Under the pieces are notes generated by a model. It was given only the letters and a program-made list of their open reading frames with translations. It was not told the DNA's origin and searched no databases. Positions 14,201-26,625 of a stretch of 64,000 nucleotides of DNA are shown here, piece by piece; position 1 is the first letter of the stretch, and each line of letters starts with the position of its first letter. Source of the stretch: Sarcocystis neurona (taxonomy: Eukaryota; Apicomplexa; Conoidasida; Eucoccidiorida; Sarcocystidae); contig KL647289.1 in the NCBI GenBank assembly GCA_000727475.1, positions 6,265,255 to 6,329,254 on the forward strand, given 5' to 3'. A program made the translations under genes and the position numbers.

Positions 14201-16081
14201 TAGCGCGCTACTCATCCGGCCTCCATCCGAACAACACCACCCTTTTAGTAGTAACGCCGACCGACGCAACATTCTTCTGCGCCGTTGTGCAGCGACACGG
14301 CGCGTGAGGGGGGCACAGAGAGTAAGATGAGACCTGCTGCCCCCCAATAAACCGGTAGACAGGTAGATGTGTACATGTATTTATGCGTGGGTCGTCTTGT
14401 CCTCGGAAGTTTAAGAAGAACGTATAGAGGCACAACTATTCTTTGAATCTGATGCAATTGCATTTCTCCTTGGAGTTCGGGGTTCGCTGCAAGCTGCTTG
14501 ATTGTCACTGGTTCGCCCTCCTCTTTCGTATGCCACTCAAATGTAGCAGGCGTGCAGTGCATCTGCTACAGGCAGACTTCGCATTTTCGGAACAAAACAC
14601 TTACGTTTTCGTGTCGCTCCCCATTCGATACCGCTGTTTTTCATTTTACTCGCATCTCTTTTTAGCCGTTGATACAATTTTATTGTTGAAGTATATCGTG
14701 CTGCTCTCCTGTTTAAGTGTAAAAGGCGTTCCTTGAGCACCTGCGTCAGGTGGAAGAATGCCGAATCATTAGAACTGAGCATGTCTTTGTACCCTGTCAC
14801 CTTTATGCGCTGCTTGTCTACACGGTACGCACCACACAGCTGTGCACGTAACAGCACATTTGCACGTACGTGGTAACAGCTGACGAAAACTGGAGTGAAG
14901 GCACGCAAAGCGAAACTCGCAGAGAAGCGGTTTCACCTAAGGCACGCAGAGGTAAGTAGAAGCATCACTACATTACAGCGTGAGCCGTGGCTCTCTTCTG
15001 AAAAGACAGCATCCGCGGAAATAAACAACGTTGTTAACAATATGCGTGGCGGGAAGATGCCGCCCAAACAAATGTGCGTGTTCAAAATTGTATGGCTTGC
15101 GACGCGCAGATAATATGTATTAAGGTTTCTGCGGCCCCTGCTGTCACCACGAACGGGAAAAAGGCTATAACTTATCACTTCTGCAGCTGCCTACTGCAAC
15201 GGTTTTATTCCCCCCTGTATTGGAAATCATAGCATGAAAAAAAGGAGTAAGTTGTTGGAATGATGAAAGAGAAGTGGGAGGCCTCGGCTCCTACAAAATA
15301 TCCACAGGTAGAGGATTGGACGCAAGTGAAGTTGATCACCTAGGGATGTCGATACTGTAGGCAAGTACTTGTACAACTCATCCACAGAAAGGTTTAGAAA
15401 AAAGGGCTATTTATGTATATATATATATACATATATATGAAAACATACGTGCACATCACTGTCCCCATGGGCAAGAATGTACACAGCCAACAAAAAGATT
15501 AGATATACGAGAACACGCGTGTACGTCCCCAGGAAAATTTTTGTCTCATTCTCAACAGTGCACACTTGCGGAGAGTATAATGCAGTTATGTTCCAGCGCT
15601 TAACCACCGCAAAAGTATAAACTTCCCCACGTGTGTTCCCTCCGAGCATCTTCTGCATGTGTACTCAAAGAAGGCACCACGCAGATATTTTGAGGCTGGA
15701 ACAGTGGCCAATTCGCGAGCCTTCGAACGTACACATGAAGCAAGGATGTGTACGCTTCAATATAAATGAACTGTACAATGTCCGGCTGCGCACGAGCGGT
15801 AACTCTTGAGAAACTGCAGCGTTTTTGTTATTCCAGCGTCGTTTAGTAGCCTTTGAAGAGGTGTTGAAGGCGTGGGTGAGTCACCAAAAACGTTGCTTCT
15901 TCTACAGTGTGAGAATCTGCACACCAAACGACAAGGCACGCGCAGCTCAGCTCTACCAGGGGTCGCACATGCCCTTAGCTTGTTCCGTGCACAAAGCTGA
16001 AGCTTCCAAGGAAAGCACCATTCACACGTGGAGCTCTTCACTACCCCGGGGAGATTATTGGTGCAGAGCAGAGCAAAGCAG
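11291..16081. other. Repeat-poor region without a supported gene
   Basis: Only short open stretches are seen on both strands, none with a convincing combination of start, splice sites and recognisable protein. TATATG-type repeats continue to about 11.48 kb and reappear at 15.41-15.44 kb; in between the composition is balanced and nearly free of simple repeats. Open stretches at 11.9-12.2, 12.45-12.67, 13.57-13.89 and 14.10-14.31 kb (all +) look protein-like but are short and isolated. They could be decayed genes or chance. Confidence 0.5.
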
Positions 16082-16462
16082 ATGTTGTTGCTCGTTTTCG
16101 TTCTTGCCACCGCTGTCCGTGATAATGACGAGAACAACTCCAGTCTCCTCTACAAGAATCATCCGACTGACGTTTGTGCTCAGTGCTGCATGATCCCCTG
16201 GCAGTGGAGAAGGCCAGCTGCTGTCGATTCTTCGCTGCGCTGCCAATGCCGTTTCCACGTAGCACTGGATGTGTGGCTGCCTGCATTCATGTTAAGTTGG
16301 TCTTTCTGCGAACACCTCTGTTGTGGCCAAGGAGTGAACGACCAGGAGTTTGTTGCGAATTTTTCCTTCGTCGTCAGCGCAGAAAGACTGGCTGCGAGAG
16401 GCCTAATGTGTGCGTGGTTACGAAACGACCTGGTCGTCGGAAGCGAATACGTCCGCACGTAA
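16082..16462 (+). CDS. Possible small secreted protein, unknown
   Basis: An ATG at 16082 opens 126 codons to TAA. The first ten residues are strongly hydrophobic (MLLLVFVLATAV), like a signal peptide, followed by an acidic and Asn-rich stretch (RDNDENNSS). Nine cysteines follow, with CQC and CC pairs, as in small secreted apicomplexan proteins. No family is recognised. Other frames and the opposite strand are also partly open here and no neighbouring exon supports it, so this could be chance. Confidence 0.28.
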   Translation: MLLLVFVLATAVRDNDENNSSLLYKNHPTDVCAQCCMIPWQWRRPAAVDSSLRCQCRFHVALDVWLPAFMLSWSFCEHLCCGQGVNDQEFVANFSFVVSAERLAARGLMCAWLRNDLVVGSEYVRT

Positions 16463-17021
16463 ACAGCATGCATCTGTACGGCGTCCCGCTTCCAGGTTTC
16501 TGCCAGTAAATTGCCGTGCAAGTGCGTACGTGTGTGTCAGAAAAAGGCGACAAATTGGGAGAGAGCAGTAGACAAACTCCCTATGAATGTACACATATAT
16601 ATATATATGAATACGTAGTGTGTCACGTGTCACCCAGGTGTCTCTCCGTGCTTACGTGCATAAGGACAAACTATACTGCGTATCAGCTGCAGTCTTGCAG
16701 CCAACACAATCGATCAACCGCCGCAAAGTAATACTACTGCGCTTAGGCTACTGGTGAACGTCTCCCGCTGCTGTTGTTGACTACTCGCACTTCCTCCTTT
16801 CTTGTTCTCGTTGACAGGCCTTCTGGCTTGTTGCTACGTGTGCAAAGTTATTCCCCACCCGTCAGGGACTCCTGTCGGCGTTGGTAGACTCGCAGCATTG
16901 TTGCTAACCCTTTACTTCGACAACTAGCTGATCAGTACTTCTACGCCAAGAAAGAAGAAGGAGTTCAATTCATTTCTCTCTTTTGTGCAGTGCTGCTGAA
17001 ACTGTTTTTCTGCCGCCACCT

Positions 17022-17052
17022 AAGTATGCCGCCACCTAAGTATGCCGCACCT
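17022..17052. repeat. Short tandem duplication, 16-bp unit
   Basis: The segment cctaagtatgccgcca is followed directly by a second copy lacking only the last base. It lies about 450 bp before the 27-bp minisatellite but does not share its unit. Confidence 0.8.
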
Positions 17053-17479
17053 CACGTTTCCTTGCTTTCGCATGAATACTGTGTGCTTGTATTGCAAGGC
17101 GCAGTCACTGCTTCTATCGAGAAGCAAGAAGAGTGAGGGCCGTATCTTAGCTACTCTCTGCACAGTACTTGTTACTGTTTCTACCTGTAGGTCTCTTCTC
17201 TTTGATTCCCTATCCTTGTTTGTTAAGCAGATGGGCTGCTGACGAGTCGCATAACAAACTTTATCACCGTCGCTTCTACGGCTTCTTGTTTGCCACATCA
17301 CTTACTCTGTAGGCAGAGAATAAAAGAAAACTCACCAAGAGGCTGATCGTGCGGCAGCGTGATGTGCAGTGAATTTTCTGCGCGTTGCTCCAGCACCAGC
17401 TGAGGCAGAACTTCCCCCACCACGTGCAGCCACTTCTGACTTGGAATCCCGCCTGCCCGCAGGCGGCAGCGGACCTCCG

Positions 17480-18550
17480 TGCCTGAGTCAAAAAGTTCAG
17501 TTTCCGCAGCTAGCCACATTTCACGGAAGAATACAACCCCTGCTAGCTACAACGCGCCAGCTCCAAGCTAGCGACAGTTGAGACGCACAAGTAGTCGGCT
17601 AGCCGTAGAGGTCCTGCACAAAAGCTTCTCAACTAGCCAAAGTTTACGCAGCAACTTCTTACCTAGCCACGACAAATTAGACATGATAGGCAAACAAGGG
17701 ATCTGCGGTAGGCGCGGTTGGTACAGTAGACGCGCGGTCAGCCCCGGTACAGAAGGCGCGACTTACCTGGTCACGAGTCACTCATCCACAAACTTCGTGA
17801 CTACGTACGTATCACAAAAGACACCGACGTCAGCTAGCCAGGAAACAGCGACAGAAGGAGGATGCTTGCCAGCTAGAAGTCGCAGTGGGTTCACAGCTAG
17901 TTCCAACACATGCCATCGCTCTTCATCCGTCGCAGACGGACAAGCTTCCTAGCCAGTTACACAGCCGGCCTCGCCGAGTAGCTCCAGAGAGCCAGCTTCC
18001 GCAGTTAGCCACAGACGGCAAGCTTTCTCAGATAAATCTAAGCCGGTTTCGCCAGGAAGTCACAAACAGCTGGCCTCTTCGGCTGGTCACAGACACGTGC
18101 CATCCCCAGGTAGCCACAGACAGCCGGCTTTTTTATAGAGCCGGCTTTCCCCGCTCATTGTAGACTGTTGGCTTCTTTAGCTGTTTCTAAAGAGCCTTCC
18201 AGCTAGCCACAGACGGCCGGCTTCCCCGGATAGCTCCAGAAACCGCTGTCTCCCCCAACTGCTTGCCACAAAAGCCGGCTTCCCCAGCTAGCCGCAGGTG
18301 GCCGGTTTCTTCAGCCATTCCTGTACAGCGTGCTTCCCCAGCTAGCCCCTGACAGCGGGATTCCTCAGCTAGGCGTGGGGAGCCAGCCTAAAATCAAGCA
18401 GAAGCGTTACTGCGATTGGCGTGGCCAACCCACAAGAGGCGGCTTAACTTGTCACTACCAAATAGCCCCCACAAGCGACCCGACACGGAGGCCTTCGTAG
18501 CTAACCACGACGTCTGCAGGAGTGCTTCTTCAGTACACAGATTTTTACTC
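17480..18550. repeat. Degenerate 27-bp minisatellite
   Basis: Best-preserved copies lie at about 17.95-18.39 kb, where the unit begins CCGGCTTCCCCAGCTAGC and continues CACAGACAG. Several neighbours are exactly 27 bases long. Copies to the left (from about 17.48 kb) and right (to about 18.55 kb) are more diverged but keep the AGCTAGCCACA core. Because 27 is a multiple of three, short frames run through the array and read as nine-residue repeats (for example QLPQLATDG), but every frame is broken by stops. It may be a dead repeat-containing gene or a plain minisatellite. Confidence 0.8.
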
Positions 18551-18559
18551 GGCTGATTA

Positions 18560-19615
18560 TCGTAGATCATCGGGCCCATTAACGTGCACCCACAAAAAGT
18601 TTTCCAGTTGTTGTCTACCTTTACACAAAAATAGATGACGCTCTTCGCCAGCAAACTAGAAATGGAAAAAGAAATAAAGACGACAGACACACGGAACACG
18701 CTCCAGATATGTGTCCACTATACCGGTCCGCGGCTAGCCAGCACACACCCAACGGCATGGCAGCAGCTACTCGCTCCACTATGGAGGCGGCCTAGAGTAG
18801 TGAAAAGAGAACAGAAGAAACAGAAAGGTGAGGAGAAACTTTAATCGCTGTTTCTACACAGCAAGTGATCCGGCGGTCAGCAACCCCCTCACAGATACGC
18901 AGACGCGGACTCTATTTTGAAACTACTTCTACGCACAGGCAGATAACGATCCACAGATGTGTTGACACATATACGTGTGTTTCTATAGGTGTGTACCTAC
19001 TGTACGGATATTGTGGCCTCGCCAGTTCAACGCATGGACACGTGTGAGCATGTCTGCGCCGACGTGTGGAACGGATATTCCTCTAGCGACAACTCTTTAC
19101 GATCTCCGCCTTCAATAAACAAAACACCTCTTCACTGGGGTACATACGTGTGCGGCGCACATCCACTCAGGTAAATCCATAAACACAAATATAGTTGACC
19201 TTGGGCTGCACACGCGAGCGTCTGTACATACGCGTGGGTACACGCATCCGAAGGCCCACACATACTCGTACTTACATGCACACTATATATTTACATGGAC
19301 CATTCATTTCACGCAAGTCGGAACGCGCGGGTGTCCACCTACAGACATATGCACACACTTACACATATATATAAAATATGTGTATATAAATTGGTGGGTA
19401 TCTATACCTATATGTCATGTATACGTATATTTTCAAACTGGACGTGCGTCACGTTTTTCATCAGTAGAGAGGAGAAGAAAAGGAAACGGAGTAGGAACTG
19501 AAAATGCAAGCAAAGAAGAAGCAGACGAAGAAGTCGACGAGAGAGATGTCAGACCGGGGCAAAAAAACGCGGGGGAAGAAAAGGCGGAAGATTTAGGAAG
19601 GAATAAGGAAAACAC
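18560..19615. other. No clear gene; probable 3' intron or exons of the RPA3-like gene on the - strand
   Basis: TATATG-type repeats are present around 19.36-19.44 kb. On the - strand a possible next exon begins at 19109 after a T-rich acceptor and is in phase with the RPA3-like exon, but its protein (GDRKELSLEEYPFHTS) does not match the family well. Nothing else is supported. Confidence 0.35.
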
Positions 19616-19619
19616 TTAC

Positions 19620-20406
19620 CATCAGCAGCTTCCATCAGCAAAAGATTACCTTCTTCGACTTGCTTCACCCGCGCCAGGATGCCTACAGACCGCCCCACGT
19701 ACCGTGAAAGATTCCGTCCGCTCACTAGTGACCTACGGAAAACGGTGCGACGAGGGACATGAAAGGAAAAAAAGAACGAGGAAAACGACAGCAAGACTAA
19801 CGAAAAGGGTGCAGAAAAAGAATAAGACGAAAAAAAAAACAAGCTACGCTACATCGTACAGACGTCGGTGGATCACGTGTAAAGACGCTTGCGTGCAGCA
19901 GCACAGGAAACAGAGAGGGAAGTGAGGAAAAGCGAAATCAACGGGAGAGTGGTACGGAAACGTTCACAAAGTAAACGTAGGAGAATTGTGAGATGATGAA
20001 GGTACGAGTACGAAGGCGTGCGAAAAGCGCGAAGGAATGGAGACGCAAACCGAACAAGAAAGAAGAGAGAAGAAGACGACGGGAAGTACGAAAAAGGCAG
20101 ATGGAGGACAGGAATACAGGGAAACGAAGGGGAAGAAGCAAAACTAGGAGCGAAGGAAGACAATAGAGGAGTATCAAAAACGGAATGGGAGTTTCAAACA
20201 GCAGTAGGAAGTGAAACGAAGAAAAAGAAAGGCCAATAGAAGAAGACTCGTGGAGCACGTTTTACATCGGACCGGAAGACAGCATATACACGTAGAGGAA
20301 AGAAAGACGAAGGCACAAGGGCAAGACGAGGTGATACACCAAACACAGAATTCTGCCGCCCCCAGCCACGGCGGCAGCAGCCGCAGGAAGTTATCCTCCT
20401 GCGTAC
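19620..20406 (-). CDS. RPA3-like (replication protein A 14-kDa subunit) OB-fold, partial
   Basis: The best exon is 19732-19620: acceptor ttttccgtag, donor gtaagt. It reads RNLSRYVGRSVGILARVKQV followed by EEGNLLLMEAADG. This matches the start of RPA3 proteins: a short lead, a 'vGr.V.ivGrv' strand pair, then a strand ending in (S/A)DG. RPA3 is the small OB-fold subunit of the single-strand DNA-binding trimer used in replication and repair. An upstream exon at 20406-20340 (TQEDNFLRLLPPWLGAAEFC) has proper splice sites and the right phase, but no RPA3 counterpart is known to me, so it is less certain. The region between is pyrimidine-rich on this strand, as expected for an intron of a - strand gene. 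The rest of the OB fold and the C-terminal helix were not found. Confidence 0.5.
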
Positions 20407-20544
20407 CTTGAACAGTAGAAAAACATATGTACATACGTGAGACGTATATACATACATAAATATGTATACAGATAGATAGGCAGACGCATATACACACAGA
20501 TACGCACATCTATATATATGTACACGTACCGCTATTCGTGTGAG

Positions 20545-21032
20545 TTATTTTGCGTATAGGTACGCATATGCGAGCACGCCTGCAGGCATGTGCTTGGACG
20601 TTGGATGGAGAAGAAAAATTGCACAGAAGACCGTTGCCCCAAATGCCAAGTGGAGGCTGATGTAGAACGGGGTCAAGGGCACGAAACACGCGGTTTCGAA
20701 AGTGGTCTCTTTAGTGTTCCGTAAATAAACTTCCAGAATATACAATGGTGTAGCATTCAAGACGCGTATGCATGAGTGAATTTTCAGTAAAGGGACGACT
20801 ACAGGAGAGGAGAGACGGACCAGGAGAAAAAAAAGGTGCCCGCTGCAGATACACGTACAGCGGCATATTAATTTGTACAAAGACATATCTACGTGTGCTA
20901 TATATATATATATACTTACATCTATATAGCTATGTAGCCGCTAAAATGTAAAAGAGATACAGAAAATAAAGTGTCTCCCATGAAGTGCTTCAAACGACAC
21001 AATTGCCCTACATCCTGAGACTTGGTGCTACC
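20545..21032 (-). CDS. Possible - strand exons of an unknown gene
   Basis: Two candidate exons. One starts at 21032 after the acceptor ctgtacggtag and reads TKSQDVGQLCRLKHFMGD before a hydrophobic end and a stop at 20922. The other starts near 20801 after tcctctcctgtag, reads LLKIHSCIRVLNATPLYILE, and stays open with hydrophobic stretches to 20545. Splice sites look good but the phases do not join simply. They could belong to the 5' part of the RPA3-like transcript or to a separate gene. No family is recognised. Confidence 0.25.
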
Positions 21033-22977
21033 GTACAGATCACACACACACCGCACACACCGGTGTATACATACACACGTATATGTGTGTCGGTGATCGA
21101 CAATTTCGCCCACGTGGGTTACAAAAGTACGTCTTGGTGTTGAAAATTAGTTCGTGTGTGGTGCTGGCTGGTAAGACTCATCAGTACGCGTGGGAGATAA
21201 TTCGAAGCAACGTTCGAGAGAGCCGTCGTCTTCTACTTCTACACTAACCTTTAGACATCAAGGAAGAGAAATAACGCGGTTATTTCTGTGTGCGGAAGCA
21301 GCTAGGCGTTCCCGAACCAAAAACTGGAAAGGGTCACCTGGAACTCCCGGTCGCCTTCACTAGGGAGATATGACTGCGGTGGATGCATAAAATAACGGTG
21401 AGCTGTTCAAACGGTTGAACAGGCAGTAGCTGGTATCAAGAACAGCAATGGCAGGCGCACACCACTCTTCCTCAGCTTGCCCTGCAGACAGGCACAAATG
21501 GGGAAAGCCTGCTTTCTTCCCCATTTTACTGGAAGGGGCTGCACAGTGTGAAGAGATCTCCGTATGTTTCACAAATGCTGCGTCCCGATAATATTCTTAC
21601 CCGGCGTAGGGTGTTGCCCCTTTTCGCTGTGACGGCAGAGGCATGTTTTTTGTCCGTGTGAGCTACGCGCCCTCAGTTCGCACTCAAAATAGGAGGAATT
21701 TGGCGCGAAGTGGTTACTCCTTCTTCCCTGTTTCTCCCCTTTGAATCTTCTTCTTCCCTGCCTGTCTCAGATGGCGACTTCCGTCTCCCGCAGTGCCACT
21801 GTTTTCTGTCGACCGCACACACGAACGTGCAAGACACGGCGGCACCACTACGAATGTGCACGCACACGCATGACGGAGCCCTTGGAAGGAACAACGGAGA
21901 AAGGAGACGGAATATAGGGCCGGGACGGAAAAAGGGGGAAAAACGATAACTTTGCAAGCAAAAGCGAAAGAAGGGAATTCAGAAAAGGATCCATCGCATG
22001 TAGGCTCTGGGCAATCTGGGTAACCACCATCAAACAAAGCAGGCGCGGAAGACAGCCCCCTACCACCCACCTCGTTGGTGATCAAGCGACAAGTGGGAGG
22101 GAGCGCAGACCTTGTTACGCAGGCGCAGCCAGCCTGCATGTTGCCATAATTTTCCTACACTAACAGGGGAATATGTGAGGCAGCAGAATATTCAGCTGGG
22201 AAAGAAATATATATACACAACCATACACAGTACTTGCAACAGTATGGATGTTTATATATATATATGTAAATGTTGTACGTGTATACGCACGACTGGGTTG
22301 TAGTGTAGCAGCTGGCATACGGTTGCTTACACAGGTTCACATATCGCGACGCGCGGGACGCGATGCATATCGTAGCATTTATCGGCATTACGTTTATGTA
22401 TATCCATATGTATGCAAATATACATACATAGATATAGCGTTGAATTACGGGTGTATGTACGTATTAATGTGTACAGACGAACAGACAGCTGGGCGCCTGT
22501 GTGCTCGAGATATTCTTTCATCTAGTGATAGGAAATATGCACACACGCACGGTATGGTCAAACCCGCACACGTATCCCGTCCCTCTCTACGTACTCCACA
22601 AAACAGCCGTGCATACAGATACACACGTGTGTATAATTAGGTGCTTGTGTGTATCTGCAGAGACTGCTGCGCACATAACATACCATTCTATATTCCTCTA
22701 CAGCAATCCGTTCGTATCGACGTGTAAGTAACATGTGGGTATGTGTATATATACGTACCTCCATACGACTGTAAATCCTTATATACACACACTACACACA
22801 TGTGTGCTCCATCCATACAGGGACACATCATCCACACGTACGTTTGACTGATGTCGCTTCGTCTGTACAAGTGTGTACGACTTTCTCGGCTCCTACTCTC
22901 AAGAATTGTGGGAGCCGTTAGCTACCCCGAATGCAACAGTTGCATTCTGAACTGTCAGTCTCTCCTTCCAACTTCAG

Positions 22978-23650
22978 GCGCTTCGACATCAGATCGAAGA
23001 GTTCGAAGTGAGTTGTCTCACCAGCAGTGACACACAATGTTGAAATGCATACTACTGTAGGATTCTCTTGTAGCGTCGGGCATGTTCATATCCAAATATG
23101 TGCGTTCGCGCTTACCTGAAGCTGCTCCGCTGAGCTGCGAAGGAGTGTATACTGGGAAGTGGACATAAAAAAATGTGGAAGCATATGTATGTAGAAAGAA
23201 GAGATCTATATATATATACACACTTCTGCACCGTACTAGGCTAGAGAGAGTCACAGAACAGATAGAAATACATGCAGTATGCGCATGCGAAGCTCAAGCA
23301 CAGAGCCACTAAAGGGCACATTTAGACCTGTGCACGTACAACAAGAAGAAGAATGTCAAATGCTTTCTTCTTCCTCTCCTTCTTTCCCTGATCTTTTTGC
23401 TAGCTTATAAAGGAAAGTACTACACACCCGAACAGGTGCGAATGCGTGAGGTGTCCCTTCAGAGTTAGGTGTAGATGCGGTGAAAATCAAATCTTGTTTC
23501 TGCCACCTCCTGCAGTTTAGTAAATGTGCGACTGCGTTTAATGTACAAAGGCGCTGCGTGACCCGAACGTTCACACTCGCTCAAGCTGACGACAATAAGC
23601 TCGAGGTTGGCCTGGTGTTTTATACGCGTGGGTCGTGCAGACCTAACTAG
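22978..23650 (+). CDS. 3' end of an unknown + strand gene: 30-nt microexon plus terminal exon
   Basis: 22978-23007 is a 30-nt exon between a pyrimidine-rich acceptor (ccttccaacttcag) and a consensus donor (gtgagt). It encodes ALRHQIEEFE, a helix or coiled-coil-like piece. 23516-23650 follows the acceptor tgccacctcctgcag, is in phase zero with the microexon, and encodes 44 residues (FSKCATAFNVQRRC to GSCRPN) ending in TAG. An ATG at 21770 after a C/T-rich leader (MATSVSRSATVFCR) and a lysine-rich piece near 21.96-22.0 kb may be earlier exons, but the links are not established. No product is recognised. A 100-codon frame on the opposite strand at 23465-23767 is judged a shadow. Confidence 0.45.
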
Positions 23651-24243
23651 GCGTTGCTTCGTGAACTCAAAGCTCCCTTGGTAAATTTTGTACCTTACAA
23701 ATTTCATATCCTTACAAGCAGTGCCCAACTTCACAGGTCTTCGTTGCAATGCACAGTTTCCCTTCATGAAAAGAGTTCCTCATATTTAGTTGTTATTATC
23801 ACGTCGCAGCTTTGTATATCTTCACACCAGTGAAAGTCGAACCATTCACGAAAAATATCACCTTTCGGCCTCACACGGGCGTATGTGTGTGAATGCGCAG
23901 ATATAATGCACGGATGCGTGAGCGTGTGTGTGTACTTAAGGACTCCTGTATTTGCACATATGTATATATATATGTATGTATGCATCAACACGTATCGACA
24001 TTAACATGTGTGCCTTCGAGTAGATGCCTCCGTCTGGACTCCACGTCCCCTCTTCGTTCCCGGAGTAGTGGACAGCATGCTAATTCTACACTTCAACCAC
24101 GCATTCTAAATGCGCATACGCATACGTATACATATGTGTACATATAATGCATTCAGCGGAGGTGACATGGATCCCTGAAGTCTATCAAAAGTGCATATAC
24201 GCAAAGGCGTACTAAATAGGGTATATCTACGTGAGATGCAGAC

Positions 24244-24690
24244 TTGCCGCCCGGATTCCTGCGCTGCCGTTTCGCTTCTAGTCGCATTTATGCCCTGGGG
24301 TGGTCCAGCTGTTTCGCACACACCGGCAGCAGGAGCAGTGACGAGGAAGTAGCATTTGTGGCAGAGGCGACGGCAGCGACTGCAACGGCCCCAGCGGCAG
24401 CAGCAGCACCAGCAACAGCACCAAAGAAAGCACCAGGGCGAGAAGATTCGGTAAGGAAACGCAGGAGGAGGTACGTACAGTGTCCCATCAAGCGACAGCG
24501 GAAGCAACAGCAGCAATAGAGCTGGCAACACAGCAACAGCAGCACCAACACAGCACCAGTAGTAGGCGAACAGGGGCCACAATATCAGCAGCCGTAGCCC
24601 GAAACTGCCCCAGCAGCGGAGACAGCACCATGAGAGCAGCAGCAGCAGTGACTGCGACAGCGACAGCAGTGGTGACTGCGACAGCGCCTC
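24244..24690 (+). other. CAG/GCA triplet-rich block, possible exon ending at 24450
   Basis: GCA/CAG-type triplets run from about 24.38 to 24.69 kb on the + strand. One frame reads SSDEEVAFVAEATAATATAP and ends at a consensus-like donor (gtaagg at 24451), so 24244-24450 could hold a coding exon. The choice of Ala rather than Leu or Cys for the triplet fits the + strand. No start or partner exon was found. Confidence 0.3.
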
Positions 24691-24799
24691 CGTAGTAGTG
24701 CTGGTGTCGCAGCAGCAACTGCACCAGGCGGAGCAGCGAACGATACCGCAGGCATCGCGGTAGCTCGAGGGGAAGGAGAGGAAGTGTAATACCCGACGA

Positions 24800-26190
24800 A
24801 TACGGAAGCTGAGCTACTGAACCTACTCTGGGCACATGCTGTCTTCGTATCTTGTGTTCTTCTGCTCTCCTCTCGCTTGTCTCACGTAGGGAGCTATTTT
24901 TCACTGCTGTCAGCGTACTTCTTTCCCGCTTCTAAAGTCGTTTTTTTCTTGTGCTGCTGCTGCTGCCGCCGCCGCCCCAGAGGGAGTAAACAACTCTACG
25001 TTCGCGCACATCTCTGTTGCATTGCCCAGTCCTCTCCATCCATCGCAGTAGGACAGTAAGCGATTTTTACGGGGTGTACACCGTAGGGATATGAACTGTG
25101 CGGCCGCTTTCGTTCTAACGTACTCACCTCGCCGATAGATTGTGTTCGCTTCTTGCATGAAGAACCGGCTCCCGACTTCTCTCCTCTGCGTCATTTTACG
25201 GTAGTTCTACCAGTTTCCTGCGCGGGAAACGGCACCGGACTTTGTCCTTAACTCGTCGTCTTGAACCGGCAGAGTTGCTTCCGTTTTTTCCTGACCTTCT
25301 CGTCGATGCACATCGGAAATTTGCCCCCGTGTATATTTTTGCATAATCTGCCCAACGCTAGTCTTCACGCGTCCTGGACAACGTCATATCTGTATGTTCT
25401 TACCTTCCAACGCATGTATATCTGTTTTCGGTATATAGGTGTCCTCCCCCTGCACTATCTTGCATTGAAAGACAGGAATTTTCTTCCTTGCACTTTCCAT
25501 TATTCCTGTACCTCACAAGGTTTACCGTTGGGCGAAACAAGTTCCTTGTTTCTTTTGTCGCTCGTCTTCCAGCGGGAAAAAACGACTTCTACTTTCGTCC
25601 GTCCCTTCTTTCAGCGAAAAAAAGGACGCTTGACTCCAACCCCGCGTTCCTCTCTCCCTTTTGCCTTCTGTGTCTCCTGCTCCATGTTCTTCGCCTCCGT
25701 GCTCTTCGCCTCCTTGCTCTTCGCCTCCGGCTTCGTTTCCCTTCCCTTCTTTCCATAGTCCGCGTGGAACTTCTTTATTTATCTGATCACTTGCTGTCTT
25801 CCTGCGTCCCCTGTGTTGCAGCGCACATATACCTACTGTCTACGTCTCTCCACCACAGCACGTCTCGCGCCTCGTTGAAGGCTGCGTAGATTTACTCGTG
25901 TCCCGTATCCACAGGGGTATCTACGTCTTTGCGAGTCAATACTTACGTTACAGGCATCTAGAAATGTATAATATACTTACATGTCTGCACGTACAAACGC
26001 CCACCGATACTCGGGCGCCGGTGTGTCTCATCTTATGCTACCACGTAGACGTCTGTACCATGTCCCATCTGTTTTGACGAGCTGGTAGGGTTTTGCAGAA
26101 TAATACACGTGAAGAGAACTCGTTTTGCCGGCACGTTTGTGCGTGCCGATGTCTGTGAAAGAGATGTGAGCTCGACGTATCAGATATTCA
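24800..26190. other. No supported gene
   Basis: C/T-rich sequence at about 25.2-25.8 kb on the + strand resembles intron or leader sequence. Between 25.9 and 26.2 kb nothing stands out. Confidence 0.4.
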
Positions 26191-26199
26191 GACTTTCCC

Positions 26200-26625
26200 T
26201 CTTATTTCTTCTCACCTTTCCCTTCACCACACGCCTTTCCCTTCCCCAGATTTCCGTCGCCCTGTGAGAAGAAACGCTTTCTCTCCCGCCTTTGCGTCTG
26301 CCACATCGAAGCGCCATCGGTCGGCGGGGTCTTTTAGCGCAACCCAATGCGGAGTCTGCGTCTCCTCGTTCGTCTTCCTTATTTTTAGCGACACTTTTGG
26401 CGAACCCAGTGTTTTCGTCTATCTGTCTCCCTTTACATCCTCGGACCCCTCGTACGTGTTTACAGCCCCCAGCCCTCATTTTGTGTGGGATTCACTGCCC
26501 TCGATCCGGCTCCGATCGGGTCGTGCCGTGTGTCTATACCTCTTCTGCTTTTCTTTGATCAAGCCGCCCCAGTCTCTTGCTTCCCCTCTTCCTCCTCTCT
26601 GTATACGCAGAGTCTCTCTTGTAAA
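26200..26625 (+). promoter_or_regulatory. Pyrimidine-rich leader upstream of the p24 gene
   Basis: About 400 bases rich in C and T lie directly before the p24 start codon, ending gtaaaATG. This is the expected place for a promoter and 5' untranslated leader. No TATA box or defined element could be recognised. Confidence 0.4.

Noticed and set aside
15757..16193. Overlapping + and - frames of over 100 codons
   Set aside because: Neither strand has convincing splice sites or a domain, and both look equally protein-like in this balanced-composition DNA.
23465..23767. 100-codon - strand frame with ATG and stop
   Set aside because: The + strand here has a terminal exon with a strong acceptor, in phase with a microexon, which explains the coding-like composition better.
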